Shown here in pieces: positions 7,451-16,081 of a stretch of 64,000 nt of DNA (positions are counted from its first letter, which is position 1; the number at the start of each line of letters is the position of its first letter). The notes under the pieces were generated by a model that worked only from the letters and a program-made list of their open reading frames with translations, did not search any database and was not told where the DNA came from. A program made the translations under genes and the position numbers. This DNA is from Stutzerimonas kunmingensis. Lineage in GTDB: Bacteria; Pseudomonadota; Gammaproteobacteria; Pseudomonadales; Pseudomonadaceae. The DNA is taken from assembly GCF_014764705.1 (NCBI RefSeq), contig NZ_JACXXG010000007.1, forward strand, positions 62,001 to 126,000, given 5' to 3'.

Positions 7451-8695
7451 ATGCGGGTAGCAGTCATCGGCGCAGGCGTTATCGGGCTTGCCACAGCCTA
7501 TTCACTGGTGCGCCAGGGGCACTGTGTCGAGCTGATCGAAGGGCGCGACGATGTCGCCTTGGAAACCAGCTTCGCCAATGGCGGGCAGCTCAGCTATCGC
7601 TACGTTTCGCCCCTGGCCGATACCGGCGTGCCGCTGCAGGCGATTGGCTGGATGCTGCGCGGAGCCGATGCCCCGTTGCGTTTCCGACCGCAGGCGAGCC
7701 TGCATCAGTGGCGCTGGTGCCTGCAGTTCCTGCTGGCGTGCCGGCGTTCGGTCAACCGGCGCAACGCGGCTCACTTGCTGCGGCTCGCCCTGCACAGCCA
7801 GCAGATCCTGCGCAGCTGGCGCGAGCAGGACCAGCTGGACGGCTTCGCCTGGCGCGCCAACGGCAAACTGGTGATCTATCGCGATCAACACAGCCTGCAC
7901 AAGGGCGCAGCGGCCATCGACGACGAATCAGGGCAGCGGCTGCTGGACGCCGCGCAATGCGTCGACGTCGAGCCGGCGCTGACGCCGTTGGCGTCATCGC
8001 TGCACGGCGGCATCTATTCGCCCGGCGACGAGGTTGCCGACTGCCATCTGTTCTGCACCGAACTGCTGCGGCGACTGCGGGCATCGCCTGCGTTTCTCCT
8101 GCATACCGGCCAATCGGTAAGCGCATTGCGCACCGAAGGCAAGCGGGTCCGCGCGGTCATGCTCGGGCGCGATGAAGTCGCCATCGACCATCTGGTAGTG
8201 GCGGCCGGCACCGGCAGCGTCGGGCTGCTTCGGCCACTGGGTATCGACCTGCCGATCTACCCGCTCAAGGGCTACAGCCTGACCGTTGCGCTGGCCGACC
8301 AGGACCGCGTGCCGCAAACCAACGTCACCGACTACGACAACAAGGTCGTCTACGCCCGCCTCGATGACCAGCTGCGCGTCGCGGCGATGGTGGATATCGC
8401 CGGCTGGGACGCGGGGCTCGACCAGCAGCGCATCGCCACCCTGCAACGTCTGGCTGGCGCGACCTTCCCCGGGGCCGGCGACTACCAACACGCGCGGCAG
8501 TGGGCGGGCCTGCGCCCAGCCACGCCCCAGGGCACGCCACTGCTTGGCCGCAGCAATTTCGACAATCTCTGGCTCAACGTCGGCCACGGCAGCCTCGGCT
8601 TCACCCTGGCCTGTGGCAGCGCCGACCTGCTCGCCAGCGTAATCGCCGGATCACCACCCGCTGTCTCCCTGGACGGCTTGAGCCTGCCCGCCTGA
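7451..8695 (+). CDS. D-amino-acid dehydrogenase-like FAD oxidoreductase (DadA family)
   Basis: 414 residues. The N-terminal dinucleotide fold VIGAGVIGLATAYSLV (residues 5-20) binds FAD. TSFANGGQLSYRYVSPLA (37-54) is the DadA signature, and GLRPATPQGTPLLGRS near the C-terminus is typical of the DAO superfamily. The enzyme oxidises D-amino acids to imino acids, passing electrons to the respiratory chain from the inner face of the membrane. A GGAGGA ribosome site precedes the ATG. It heads a run with ridA and a TAXI binding protein under a divergent LysR regulator, suggesting a dedicated catabolic unit rather than the housekeeping dadAX operon. Substrate preference cannot be read from the sequence. 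Confidence 0.85.
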   Translation: MRVAVIGAGVIGLATAYSLVRQGHCVELIEGRDDVALETSFANGGQLSYRYVSPLADTGVPLQAIGWMLRGADAPLRFRPQASLHQWRWCLQFLLACRRSVNRRNAAHLLRLALHSQQILRSWREQDQLDGFAWRANGKLVIYRDQHSLHKGAAAIDDESGQRLLDAAQCVDVEPALTPLASSLHGGIYSPGDEVADCHLFCTELLRRLRASPAFLLHTGQSVSALRTEGKRVRAVMLGRDEVAIDHLVVAAGTGSVGLLRPLGIDLPIYPLKGYSLTVALADQDRVPQTNVTDYDNKVVYARLDDQLRVAAMVDIAGWDAGLDQQRIATLQRLAGATFPGAGDYQHARQWAGLRPATPQGTPLLGRSNFDNLWLNVGHGSLGFTLACGSADLLASVIAGSPPAVSLDGLSLPA

Positions 8696-8716
8696 CCACT
8701 CAAAGAGGAAACCGAT

Positions 8717-9070
8717 ATGCCCGTTCAACGCATCGAGAGCAATCCGCGAATGTCCGCCGCAGTCGTTCATGCAGACCTTGTGTTCCTCGCCGGCCAGGTG
8801 CCGGACGACCGCAGCCTGGATGCCGCAGGACAGAGCCGCGAGGTGCTGGCGAAGATCGACCGGCTGCTGGCCGCCGCCGGCTCCAGTCGCGAAAACCTGC
8901 TCAGCGCGCAGATCTGGCTGAAGGACATCGACGCCGACTTCGCCGCCATGAACGAGGTCTGGAGCGACTGGCTGCCAGCAGGCTGCGCACCGGCACGGGC
9001 GACGGTACAGGCGCGCCTGGCCTCCCCCGAGGTGCTGGTCGAGATCATGGTGATCGCCGCGCGCGCCTGA
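8717..9070 (+). CDS. RidA-family imine/enamine deaminase
   Basis: 117 residues, the normal size for RidA/YjgF/Rid subfamilies. Motifs include FLAGQVPDD in the first third, GCAPARATVQARLASPEVLV in the last third (the arginine binds the imino-acid carboxylate) and EIMVIAA at the end. RidA proteins hydrolyse reactive imines to keto acids and ammonia, exactly the product released by the preceding D-amino-acid dehydrogenase. The gene starts 21 bp after dadA with an AGAGGA site, so the two are surely cotranscribed. Confidence 0.9.
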   Translation: MPVQRIESNPRMSAAVVHADLVFLAGQVPDDRSLDAAGQSREVLAKIDRLLAAAGSSRENLLSAQIWLKDIDADFAAMNEVWSDWLPAGCAPARATVQARLASPEVLVEIMVIAARA

Positions 9071-9147
9071 CTACAGCGGTCTATCGTTCCTGCGCCGGCG
9101 ACACCGCAGTGCAACTACCCAAAATACGAACAAAAGAGGGAACCGCA

Positions 9148-10128
9148 ATGAACCATCAGATCCGTAACAGCCTGCTGGGCATCACCCTGGCCGGCGCACT
9201 CGCCAGCGCATTGGCAAGCACCAGCGTGCTGGCGCAGGAGCGCTTCGTCACCATCGGCACCGGCGGGCAGACCGGCGTGTATTACACCGCCGGCCAGTCG
9301 GTGTGCCGCTTCCTCAATCGTGCCGAGGTGAAGCCCGCCATCAAATGCAACGCACCCTCGACTGCGGGCAGCGTGACCAACATCGTGTCGTTGCACAAAG
9401 GCGAGTACGACTTCGGCTTCATCCAGTCCGACCATCAGCACAAGGCGCTGCAGGGCCTGGCGCCCTTCGACAAGGAGGGCGCCGTCGAACTGCGCGCGGT
9501 GTTCTCATTGCAGTCGGAGATTCTCACCGTGGTCGTTCGCAACGACAGCGGCATCACCGATCTGGCCGGACTCGAAGGCAAGCGGGTGAACATCGGCGTG
9601 CCCGGCTCGGGCAGTCGCGACACTTTCGAGGAGGTCATGCAGGCCAAGGGCTGGACTAACGCCAGCTTCGCCCTGGCCGCGGAACTCAAACCGGCGGAAA
9701 TGGCTTCCGCCTTGGGTGACAACAACCTTGACGCCATCACCTATGTGGTCGGCCATCCGAGCGGTGCGATCCAGGAAGCCTTGACCAATGTAAAGGCCAG
9801 GATCATTCCCGTGCAGGGCGCCGAGATCGACAGCCTGCTGGCCAAGGCCGATTACTACAGCGCCGTGGAAATCCCCGCAGGGCTCTACCCGGGCGTGGAA
9901 GGCGCCATTCCATCGATCGGCGGCAAGGCCGTGCTGGCGACCACCAGCAAGACCGACCCGGAGGTGGTCTATCAGCTGGTCAAGTCGGTATTCGACAACC
10001 TCGACAGGTTCAAGCGCCTGCATCCAGCCTTTGCCGATCTAAAGGCCGAAGACATGATTCGCGTCGGGCTGACTGCGCCGCTGCACGAGGGCGCCGAGCG
10101 TTATTACAAGGAGAAGCGCTGGCTGTAA
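9148..10128 (+). CDS. TAXI-family TRAP transporter substrate-binding protein
   Basis: 326 residues with a signal peptide (hydrophobic stretch at 8-28, cleavage near VLAQ at about residue 30). The mature part shows TAXI features: FVTIGTGGQTGVYYTAG near its start, DFGFIQSDHQH, and VNIGVPGSGSRDTFEEV. GAGGG lies 8 bases before the ATG. Such proteins capture small acids such as glutamate for a fused 4TM-12TM permease. No TAXI permease is in this window, so the partner must be encoded elsewhere or has been lost. Being third after dadA and ridA suggests amino-acid uptake. A 12-bp perfect hairpin closes the unit. Confidence 0.88.
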   Translation: MNHQIRNSLLGITLAGALASALASTSVLAQERFVTIGTGGQTGVYYTAGQSVCRFLNRAEVKPAIKCNAPSTAGSVTNIVSLHKGEYDFGFIQSDHQHKALQGLAPFDKEGAVELRAVFSLQSEILTVVVRNDSGITDLAGLEGKRVNIGVPGSGSRDTFEEVMQAKGWTNASFALAAELKPAEMASALGDNNLDAITYVVGHPSGAIQEALTNVKARIIPVQGAEIDSLLAKADYYSAVEIPAGLYPGVEGAIPSIGGKAVLATTSKTDPEVVYQLVKSVFDNLDRFKRLHPAFADLKAEDMIRVGLTAPLHEGAERYYKEKRWL

Positions 10129-10136
10129 GACACTGC

Positions 10137-10164
10137 CATCAGCGGGCGACAGCGCCCGCTGATG
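10137..10164. terminator. Bidirectional hairpin after the TAXI gene
   Basis: CATCAGCGGGCG and CGCCCGCTGATG form a perfect 12-bp stem with a 4-base loop. It sits between the convergent TAXI gene and the TonB receptor fragment. No T-run follows, so strength as an intrinsic terminator is uncertain. Confidence 0.6.
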
Positions 10165-10171
10165 TACAGAT

Positions 10172-10255
10172 TCAGAGCTCCACGGACAGACTTACGCTCA
10201 GGTTGCGCGGCTCACCCGGCATGACCCAGACATTGCTGTAGGAGCGCTCGTAGTA
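10172..10255 (-). pseudogene. C-terminal fragment of a TonB-dependent receptor
   Basis: The last 27 codons of a lost gene. The translation begins YYERSYSNVWVMPGEPRNL and ends in alternating hydrophobics (SVSLSVEL) with a TGA stop. The YY..S...GEPRN..LSL pattern is the closing beta-strand of TonB-dependent outer-membrane siderophore receptors. Upstream of base 10255 the similarity ends abruptly and phage-like DNA begins, so the 5' part of the receptor gene has been deleted or displaced. This is remembered family resemblance on a short segment, so it is moderately secure. Confidence 0.6.
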
Positions 10256-10422
10256 GGTAAGAAGCGTCCATCTTCTACTCTTGATGAAACGCGAGCAGTG
10301 CTCTCGCAGGCGATACGCTCCCGCAACTTTCCTAACATTAGAACAACCACGCAGATCGCTGGCGTTACGTACTAGGTCCAGATGGATCATCCTCCAGACC
10401 GCTGACGGAACTGACTTACTTA
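10256..10422. other. Junction between receptor remnant and phage remnant
   Basis: I see no gene here. The stretch joins the TonB receptor fragment to a truncated virion gene and is less GC-rich than the flanking chromosome. I looked for a direct repeat shared with the far end near 12490 and found none by eye. Confidence 0.4.
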
Positions 10423-10662
10423 TCAGTTTTTAATAGTTGCTTTCAATGCAGCCAAATCTTGATAGCCAGCCAGGCGATCCAGGAACTGACCGGTGTTGTA
10501 GTTCTTGGTTTGCTCCAGGGCCTTCTGTTGGTTCTGAGTGTTCTCATCGAACACTTTGCGAAAGCCGTCGAAGCCTGTACCGATACGGTCGCCCGCATCA
10601 CGCATCAGGAGGTTTGCCCCGGTGAAGTTGGGTGCATCCACATTGCGCCAGGTGATCGCCAT
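10423..10662 (-). pseudogene. Truncated podovirus-like internal virion protein, N-terminal part
   Basis: 79 codons beginning MAITWRNVDAPNFTGANLLM. The N-terminal ITWRNVDAP..F.GAN..L pattern recalls large internal virion or ejection proteins of T7-like podoviruses that infect pseudomonads, which are many hundreds of residues long. Here the frame stops after ALKATIKN close to the junction with chromosomal DNA, so it is probably a stump left by a deletion. Its start overlaps the stop of the preceding gene (TAATG), as in an intact phage operon. The family call is from memory. Confidence 0.5.
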
Positions 10663-11138
10663 TATTTGACTCCGTTACGGTTAATGTAGCTGCCCACCGA
10701 CTCATACGCACCGGCATTCGAAGCCACACGCGCACGCTGCCGATCTTCCAACTGAGAGTTGGTCAGCGTTCGTTGTGCGGCATAGTTCTGGTTGTACTGA
10801 CGTTTGCTTTCGGCGAACTGTTCTTTGGCCAGGCCGTACTGCTTCATGCCCATGTAGGAATTACTGAGTGCGCTCAAGCCACTAATAGCCATACCACCCC
10901 ATCCTTGCTGATGGGCACCAGTGTCCTTATTGGTATAACCCAACATGCTTTGCATGAACGAAGGGTCAGTTGTCATTGTTGACGGAACACCCCCACCACC
11001 AGAAGCAAGGGGATTGAATCCAGCAGAGTTCGCTACCTGCTGTTGCCACTCAACAGGGGCCAATGTGGAGAAATCGGTGGTTTGTGCTGGGGGGCTAGAC
11101 GGAACTGCAATATTCTTCAGTGCGTTAAACCAGTCCAT
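10662..11138 (-). CDS. Podovirus-like internal virion protein (prophage remnant)
   Basis: 158 residues, start MDWFNALKNIAVPSSPPAQ with a GAGGA site upstream. The middle contains a Gly/Ala-rich hydrophobic stretch (GWGGMAISGLSALSNSYMGM). The last 60 residues are Gln/Arg/Asn-rich and probably helical, ending QLEDRQRARVASNAGAYESV and GSYINRNGVK. That organisation matches small internal core proteins (gp14-like) of T7-like phages that help eject DNA through the cell envelope. The gene is intact but its partners are missing, so it is probably not functional in the cell. Confidence 0.5.
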   Translation of the reverse strand: MDWFNALKNIAVPSSPPAQTTDFSTLAPVEWQQQVANSAGFNPLASGGGGVPSTMTTDPSFMQSMLGYTNKDTGAHQQGWGGMAISGLSALSNSYMGMKQYGLAKEQFAESKRQYNQNYAAQRTLTNSQLEDRQRARVASNAGAYESVGSYINRNGVK

Positions 11139-11200
11139 ATTTAATCCTCGGAGGATGGGAACTGGCGCAGTTTAAGCTGGAAGTTATAAGCAACCAAAAG

Positions 11201-11225
11201 AAAAGGCCCCAACTAGGGGGCCGTT
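11201..11225 (-). terminator. Phage-type intrinsic terminator
   Basis: On the minus strand GGCCCC, a 6-base loop and GGGGCC are followed directly by TTTTC. It ends transcription of the lipoprotein gene just upstream, ahead of the virion genes. Confidence 0.7.
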
Positions 11226-11235
11226 TAAAGAAGCC

Positions 11236-11658
11236 TTAGTACGTTGTACAGTGCGTCTGTCCGAAATAAGTACTGCAGTTCGTCTGTACAGGAACATTAC
11301 TTGGTGGTGAAGTTCGCTGAACATTCTGACGGAAGCGCTGCTCCTCCATCTTGCGAACCTCTACTGCTTGGGCGAGCGTCTGGCAAATGGACTCAGACGC
11401 AATAATCTCCCGGCGAGCCTTGTTCGTATAAGCATCTAACTTTGCTTGGTCATAATTTACCCCGGCTGTATTGCTTCGAGCGAAGTAATAAGCCGCTGCA
11501 GCAGTCTGGTTATCAACCAGTCCTGCCTTGCTGCACTCTTCAGCACTAACCTGCAGTGCTGCTGTCTGGATATACCCATTCTCGTTGAGGTTCGACTGCA
11601 TCATCGAGCCACATCCAGACAGAAGCCCTACTCCCAGCACCAACGCTATCCACCGCAT
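11236..11658 (-). CDS. Phage-associated lipoprotein
   Basis: 140 residues. Start MRWIALVLGVGLLSGCGSMM is a lipoprotein signal peptide with lipobox LLSGC (cysteine 16). An AAGGAGA ribosome site lies 7 bases before this ATG, which fixes the start. The mature part is hydrophilic with scattered cysteines and ends QTNCSTYFGQTHCTTY. I do not recognise the family. Its base composition and position between virion genes and an integrase point to a phage cargo gene, perhaps a surface-exclusion or spanin-like lipoprotein; that role is a guess. Confidence 0.65.
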   Translation of the reverse strand: MRWIALVLGVGLLSGCGSMMQSNLNENGYIQTAALQVSAEECSKAGLVDNQTAAAAYYFARSNTAGVNYDQAKLDAYTNKARREIIASESICQTLAQAVEVRKMEEQRFRQNVQRTSPPSNVPVQTNCSTYFGQTHCTTY

Positions 11659-11778
11659 GCCATCATCTCCTTGGCAGTTCAAGGCGCATAGCGTAGCTGA
11701 TGGCCATTACTTTGACATCTACCCTCAGATAAATTCTTCGTCAGAGCTTAATAGCGGGGAAGCTTCAAGCTCTACGCC

Positions 11779-12492
11779 ATGAACAAGCTGAACTCCATCT
11801 TGGAATCGGCTGTAGCTGACAACTATCGATGAAACTCTCTGATGGATCTGGACATTCCCCGTCCCAAGGAAAAGACCATCGATCCATTCACTCAGGAAGA
11901 GGCTGATCTGATCATCGACAAGCTGTATGCCACCGAACACTGGCCAAGCGGTATTTACGCTGCCTTCTTCGAGTTCGCTTTCTACACAGGCATGCGCCTG
12001 GGCGAGATCGCTGCACTGCAGTGGGGTTCCGTCGAGCTGGAGAAGCGTCGTGTGCTGGTTCGTCGTACGGTTGCCCTCAAGAAGGATCGGTACGTGCTGC
12101 TCAATGACCGGGCTGTGCATGCCCTGGAGTTTGCCAAGGCATACGCCGAACTGCGAGTCAGTAGCAAGACAGGACGCATCAAAGAGTTTCCCTTCTGCTT
12201 CCCTCCCAGCAAAGGTCAGCAGTTCATCCAACAGACGAGTGACCTGCATCATCAGTGGCGTCCGAGTCTGAAGGCGCTGGGTATTCGTTACCGTCCTCCG
12301 TACAATGCGCGCCACACGTACGCAACCATGTGCCTGATGGCCGGGATGACCCCTGCCTTCATCGCCAAACAGCTGGGTCACTCGTTACAAATTCTCCTCT
12401 CTCGGTACGCTCGCTGGATCGATGGCGAAGGGGATTGGAACGAGATGGGAAAATTGAAAATTGCCCCGAAATTGGCCCGAAGCGAAACCTAA
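11779..12492 (+). pseudogene. Phage tyrosine integrase, decayed; catalytic domain still open
   Basis: From 11842 an open frame of 216 codons carries the tyrosine-recombinase catalytic domain: TGMRLGEIAALQW (first Arg), YNARHTYATMCLMAGMTPAF (Arg-His box, with Tyr where many have His) and LLSRYARWI (nucleophile Tyr). Just before it, 11779-11829 encodes MNKLNSILESAVADNYR in the same frame, the expected end of the core-binding domain, then an in-frame TGA at 11830-11832. CGA to TGA by one C-to-T change would explain it. Further upstream a probable one-base deletion near 11778 breaks the frame again, and the N-terminal region is missing. Hence it is a pseudogene. It ends 29 bp before ybiT. Confidence 0.75.
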
Positions 12493-12520
12493 CCCTCTGA
12501 AACCCCCGAGATAGAGCACC

Positions 12521-14110
12521 TTGATTTCTACCGCCAACATCACCATGCAGTTTGGTGCCAAGCCGCTGTTCGAAAACGTTTCCGTCAAGTTCGGCGGTGG
12601 CAACCGCTACGGTCTGATCGGCGCCAATGGCTGCGGCAAGTCGACCTTCATGAAGATCCTCGGTGGCGATCTGGAACCGTCCGCCGGCCAGGTGATGCTC
12701 GAGCCGAACTTGCGCCTGGGCAAGCTGCGCCAGGATCAGTTCGCTTACGAAGAATTCAACGTGATCGACACCGTGATCATGGGCCACGAAGAGCTGTGGA
12801 AGGTCAAGGCTGAGCGCGACCGCATCTATTCGCTGCCGGAAATGAGCGAAGAGGATGGAATGAAAGTCGGCGAACTCGAAGGTGAGTTCGCCGAAATGGA
12901 CGGCTACACCGCCGAATCTCGTGCCGGAGAACTGCTGCTTGGCCTGGGTATTCCGCTGGAACAGCACTTCGGCCCGATGAGCGAAGTCGCTCCCGGCTGG
13001 AAGCTGCGTGTGCTGCTGGCCCAGGCGCTGTTTTCCGATCCGGATGTGCTGCTGCTGGACGAACCGACCAACCACCTGGACATCAACACCATCCGCTGGC
13101 TGGAAACGATCCTCACGGCGCGTAACAGCACCATGATCATCATTTCCCACGACCGCCACTTCCTGAACTCGGTCTGCACCCACATGGCGGACCTGGATTA
13201 CGGCGAGCTGCGCCTGTTCCCAGGTAACTACGACGAGTACATGACCGCGGCGACCCAGTCGCGCGAGCAGCTGCTGTCGGACAACGCCAAGAAGAAGGCG
13301 CAGATCGCCGAACTGCAGACCTTCGTCAGCCGCTTCTCGGCCAACGCCTCCAAGGCCAAGCAGGCTACCAGCCGCGCCAAGCAGATCGACAAGATCCAGC
13401 TGGCCGAGGTCAAACCGTCCAGCCGTATCAGCCCGTTCATTCGCTTTGAGCAGACCAAGAAACTGCACCGCCAGGCAGTGACTGTCGAGCGCCTGTCCAA
13501 GGGCTTCGACGACAAGGAACTGTTCAAGAACTTCAGCTTCACCGTCGAGGCCGGCGAGCGCGTGGCGATCATCGGCCCGAACGGCATCGGCAAGACCACC
13601 CTGCTGCGCACCCTGGTTGGCGAACTGACCCCGGACAGCGGCAGCGTCAAATGGACCGAAAGCGCCGAATACGGCTATTACGCCCAGGACCATGCCCATG
13701 ACTTCGAGGATGACGTCAGTCTGTTCGACTGGATGGGTCAGTGGACCCAAGGCGGCGAGCAGCTGGTGCGCGGCACCCTCGGCCGCATGCTGTTCTCCAA
13801 CGACGAGATCCTCAAGTCGGTGAAGGTCATCTCGGGTGGCGAACAGGGCCGCATGCTGTTCGGCAAGCTGATCCTGCAGAAGCCCAACGTGCTGGTGATG
13901 GACGAACCGACCAACCACCTCGACATGGAATCCATCGAGGCACTGAACCTGGCGCTGGAGAACTACCCGGGCACGCTGATCTTCGTCAGCCACGACCGTG
14001 AATTCGTCAGCTCGCTGGCGACCCGCATCATCGAGCTGTCGGAGAACGGCGTGACCGACTTCAGCGGCAGCTACGACGACTACCTGCGCAGCCAGGGCGT
14101 AATCGTCTGA
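12521..14110 (+). CDS. ybiT: ABC-F family ATPase YbiT
   Basis: 529 residues with two ABC domains and no membrane segment, i.e. a ribosome-associated ABC-F protein. Walker A motifs are GANGCGKST (about 34-42) and GPNGIGKTT (about 354-362); signature and Walker B regions include [17 protein letters not shown] and [17 protein letters not shown]. The inter-domain linker contains [20 protein letters not shown]. The overall sequence is close to E. coli YbiT as I recall it. Translation appears to start at TTG ([11 protein letters not shown] follows, matching the family N-terminus). Only 29 bp separate it from the integrase remnant, so phage insertion may have replaced its original promoter region. 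Confidence 0.93.
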   Translation: MISTANITMQFGAKPLFENVSVKFGGGNRYGLIGANGCGKSTFMKILGGDLEPSAGQVMLEPNLRLGKLRQDQFAYEEFNVIDTVIMGHEELWKVKAERDRIYSLPEMSEEDGMKVGELEGEFAEMDGYTAESRAGELLLGLGIPLEQHFGPMSEVAPGWKLRVLLAQALFSDPDVLLLDEPTNHLDINTIRWLETILTARNSTMIIISHDRHFLNSVCTHMADLDYGELRLFPGNYDEYMTAATQSREQLLSDNAKKKAQIAELQTFVSRFSANASKAKQATSRAKQIDKIQLAEVKPSSRISPFIRFEQTKKLHRQAVTVERLSKGFDDKELFKNFSFTVEAGERVAIIGPNGIGKTTLLRTLVGELTPDSGSVKWTESAEYGYYAQDHAHDFEDDVSLFDWMGQWTQGGEQLVRGTLGRMLFSNDEILKSVKVISGGEQGRMLFGKLILQKPNVLVMDEPTNHLDMESIEALNLALENYPGTLIFVSHDREFVSSLATRIIELSENGVTDFSGSYDDYLRSQGVIV

Positions 14111-14131
14111 TCCTCACCCTGCCCGCGTATC

Positions 14132-14156
14132 GCAGCGCCTTCATCGAGGGCGCTGC
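14132..14156 (+). terminator. Hairpin after ybiT
   Basis: GCAGCGCC and GGCGCTGC pair over 8 bp with a 9-base loop, starting 22 bp after the ybiT stop. There is no clear T-run. Confidence 0.45.
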
Positions 14157-14200
14157 AGATTCATAGGCAACTCCCGGTAACGCGCGGCGCGGTGCTTCAG

Positions 14201-15157
14201 CTAGGTAAAGCGCATGCCGAGAAAGTCCAGCAGCAGCGCGTTCACCCTCCCCGCCTGCTCGTTCTGAATCCAGTGGCCGCACGGCGCCAGTTCGTGCCGT
14301 TCCAGATCCGGCACCCATTCCGGCATCTTCTTCAGCGTGTAGGCCTCGAGCTCACCAACCGGGTCATGATCGCCGATCAAAAACATGGTCGGCTGCGTGA
14401 TCTTGCGCCCCTGCAGCGGCTCGGTAACCTGCCAGTTGCGTTCGAAGTTGCGATACCAGTTCAGCGCACCGCGAAAACCGTGCTCGGCGAACGTCTGCCG
14501 ATACACCGCCAGATCGTCTTCTGAGCACCAGTCGGGCAACGGTCCCGGTTGCATGTCGTCCTCGAACAAGGTGCCGTCGGCAGGCTTGTTCTGCAGCAAC
14601 AGGTTCCTTTCCTGGTAATACATCAACAGGCGCAGGGTACGATCAATGTCGGCATCCAGTTCACGCTCGGCGCGACCGGGCTGCTGGAAATAGAGGATGT
14701 AGTTGAATCGATCACCGCTGGCTTCGCGCATAATTTCGGTCGCGGGCCGCCGCGGTCTTCCGGCGAAGGGCACCGACATGGTCACCAGCGCGGTGACCCG
14801 CTCCGGCTCCAGCAACGCGAGATGCCAGGCGACCATTGCGCCCCAGTCGTGCCCGATTAGCGCCACCTGCCGGTGACCGAAATGATCCATGGCCGCACGA
14901 ACGTCCTCACACAGCGTCAGCACATCGTAGGCCGAGACGTCCACTGGCGCGCCGCTGAGCCCGTAGCCACGCATCTCGGGAACGAACACGCGATAACCAG
15001 CCGCCACCAGTGAATCGATCTGATTGCGCCAGGAATACCAACACTCGGGGAAGCCATGCAGCAGCCAAACAGGCCTGCCCTCTTCGGGTCCGGCGCTATA
15101 AAGGCTGAGGGATATACCGTTCAGGTCGAGCTGGAAATGGTCCGCAGTACTGTTCAT
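14201..15157 (-). CDS. Alpha/beta hydrolase, epoxide hydrolase family
   Basis: 318 residues. HGFPECWYSWRNQ (34-46) supplies the oxyanion hole, GHDWGAMVAW (102-111) holds the nucleophile Asp104, and CGHWIQNEQ near 296 carries the catalytic histidine. The cap region contains tyrosines (e.g. RLLMYYQERN) that could protonate the epoxide oxygen. An aspartate nucleophile with HGFPE is the pattern of soluble epoxide hydrolases; haloalkane dehalogenases share the fold, so the natural substrate is open. No signal peptide. It stands alone and converges with ybiT. Confidence 0.82.
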   Translation of the reverse strand: MNSTADHFQLDLNGISLSLYSAGPEEGRPVWLLHGFPECWYSWRNQIDSLVAAGYRVFVPEMRGYGLSGAPVDVSAYDVLTLCEDVRAAMDHFGHRQVALIGHDWGAMVAWHLALLEPERVTALVTMSVPFAGRPRRPATEIMREASGDRFNYILYFQQPGRAERELDADIDRTLRLLMYYQERNLLLQNKPADGTLFEDDMQPGPLPDWCSEDDLAVYRQTFAEHGFRGALNWYRNFERNWQVTEPLQGRKITQPTMFLIGDHDPVGELEAYTLKKMPEWVPDLERHELAPCGHWIQNEQAGRVNALLLDFLGMRFT

Positions 15158-15250
15158 GAGGCCTCCTGACTGGAGGCCTCACTATGGCAAAGCCAGGCGC
15201 GCGCGTGCGCTGTATCAGTAAGGCGAAGGCCGCGACATCGCGCCGATTGA

Positions 15251-16081
15251 TCAGCCCTGGGCGCTGGCCCAGTCGATCAGCCCGAACTGCCAGGTAGCCA
15301 GAATCAGCAGGCCGAAGCCGATCCGGTACCAGGCGAATGCGGCGTAGCTGTGATTGCCGATGAACTTGAGCAGCGCCCGCACGGCAAGCATCGCGAAGAT
15401 GAACGAGGTGACGAATCCGACCGCGAACACGGCGAAATCGCCCGGCTGAAAGAGCTCGCGGTACTTGTATCCGGAGTAGACCGCCGCACCGACCATGGTC
15501 GGCATAGCCAGAAAGAACGAGAACTCGGTAGCCGCCTTACGCGACAGGCCGAACAGCAGGCCGCCAATGATGGTCGAGCCTGACCGCGATGTGCCGGGCA
15601 CCAGTGCCAGGCACTGAGCGAAGCCGACTTTCAGCGCCAGCGCCCAGTTCATGTCATCAACGGTTTCGGCACGAATGGTGTGATCACGCCGTTCGGCCCA
15701 GAGCATCACGACACCGCCGATCACTAGCGCGGTGGCTACGGTGATGGGGTTGAACAGGTATTCGTGGATCAGGTCGGCAAAAGCGACACCGAGGACAACT
15801 GCAGGCATGAAGGCGATCAGCAGGTTCAAGGTGAACTTCTGTGCCTGAGACTCCTTGGGCAGGCCAATCACTACGTCCAGGATCTTGCGCCGATACTCCC
15901 AGATCACCGCGAGAATTGCCCCGAGCTGAATGATGATGTTGAAGGCCAGCGCCCGCTCGCCACCAAAACCGATCAGGTCAGCAACAATGATCTGGTGACC
16001 GGTACTGGATACCGGCAGAAACTCGGTTACACCCTCGACCACGCCCAGAATCAACGCCTGAATCGCAACCCAAAGATCCAT
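15251..16081 (-). CDS. uppP: Undecaprenyl-diphosphatase
   Basis: 276 residues with about eight membrane segments. The two catalytic signatures are present: [14 protein letters not shown] (residues 16-29) and [13 protein letters not shown] (about 163-175). The enzyme removes a phosphate from undecaprenyl diphosphate on the outer face of the inner membrane, recycling the carrier for peptidoglycan, and overexpression gives bacitracin resistance. Length matches BacA/UppP. It is monocistronic, and the 262-bp gap to the divergent chemoreceptor gene shows no clear promoter. Confidence 0.95.
   Translation of the reverse strand: MDLWVAIQALILGVVEGVTEFLPVSSTGHQIIVADLIGFGGERALAFNIIIQLGAILAVIWEYRRKILDVVIGLPKESQAQKFTLNLLIAFMPAVVLGVAFADLIHEYLFNPITVATALVIGGVVMLWAERRDHTIRAETVDDMNWALALKVGFAQCLALVPGTSRSGSTIIGGLLFGLSRKAATEFSFFLAMPTMVGAAVYSGYKYRELFQPGDFAVFAVGFVTSFIFAMLAVRALLKFIGNHSYAAFAWYRIGFGLLILATWQFGLIDWASAQG

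Noticed and set aside
10172..10390. A 72-codon frame taken as a whole gene
   Set aside because: Only the last 27 codons resemble a protein family; the first 45 have no ribosome site or similarity and are junction DNA.
10256..12520. Direct repeats as attL and attR for the prophage remnant
   Set aside because: No shared sequence of useful length was found by eye at the two ends, and no tRNA is present.
12359..13993. A 544-codon frame antisense to ybiT and the integrase
   Set aside because: Low-complexity shadow of ybiT; the sense strand has clear ABC motifs.
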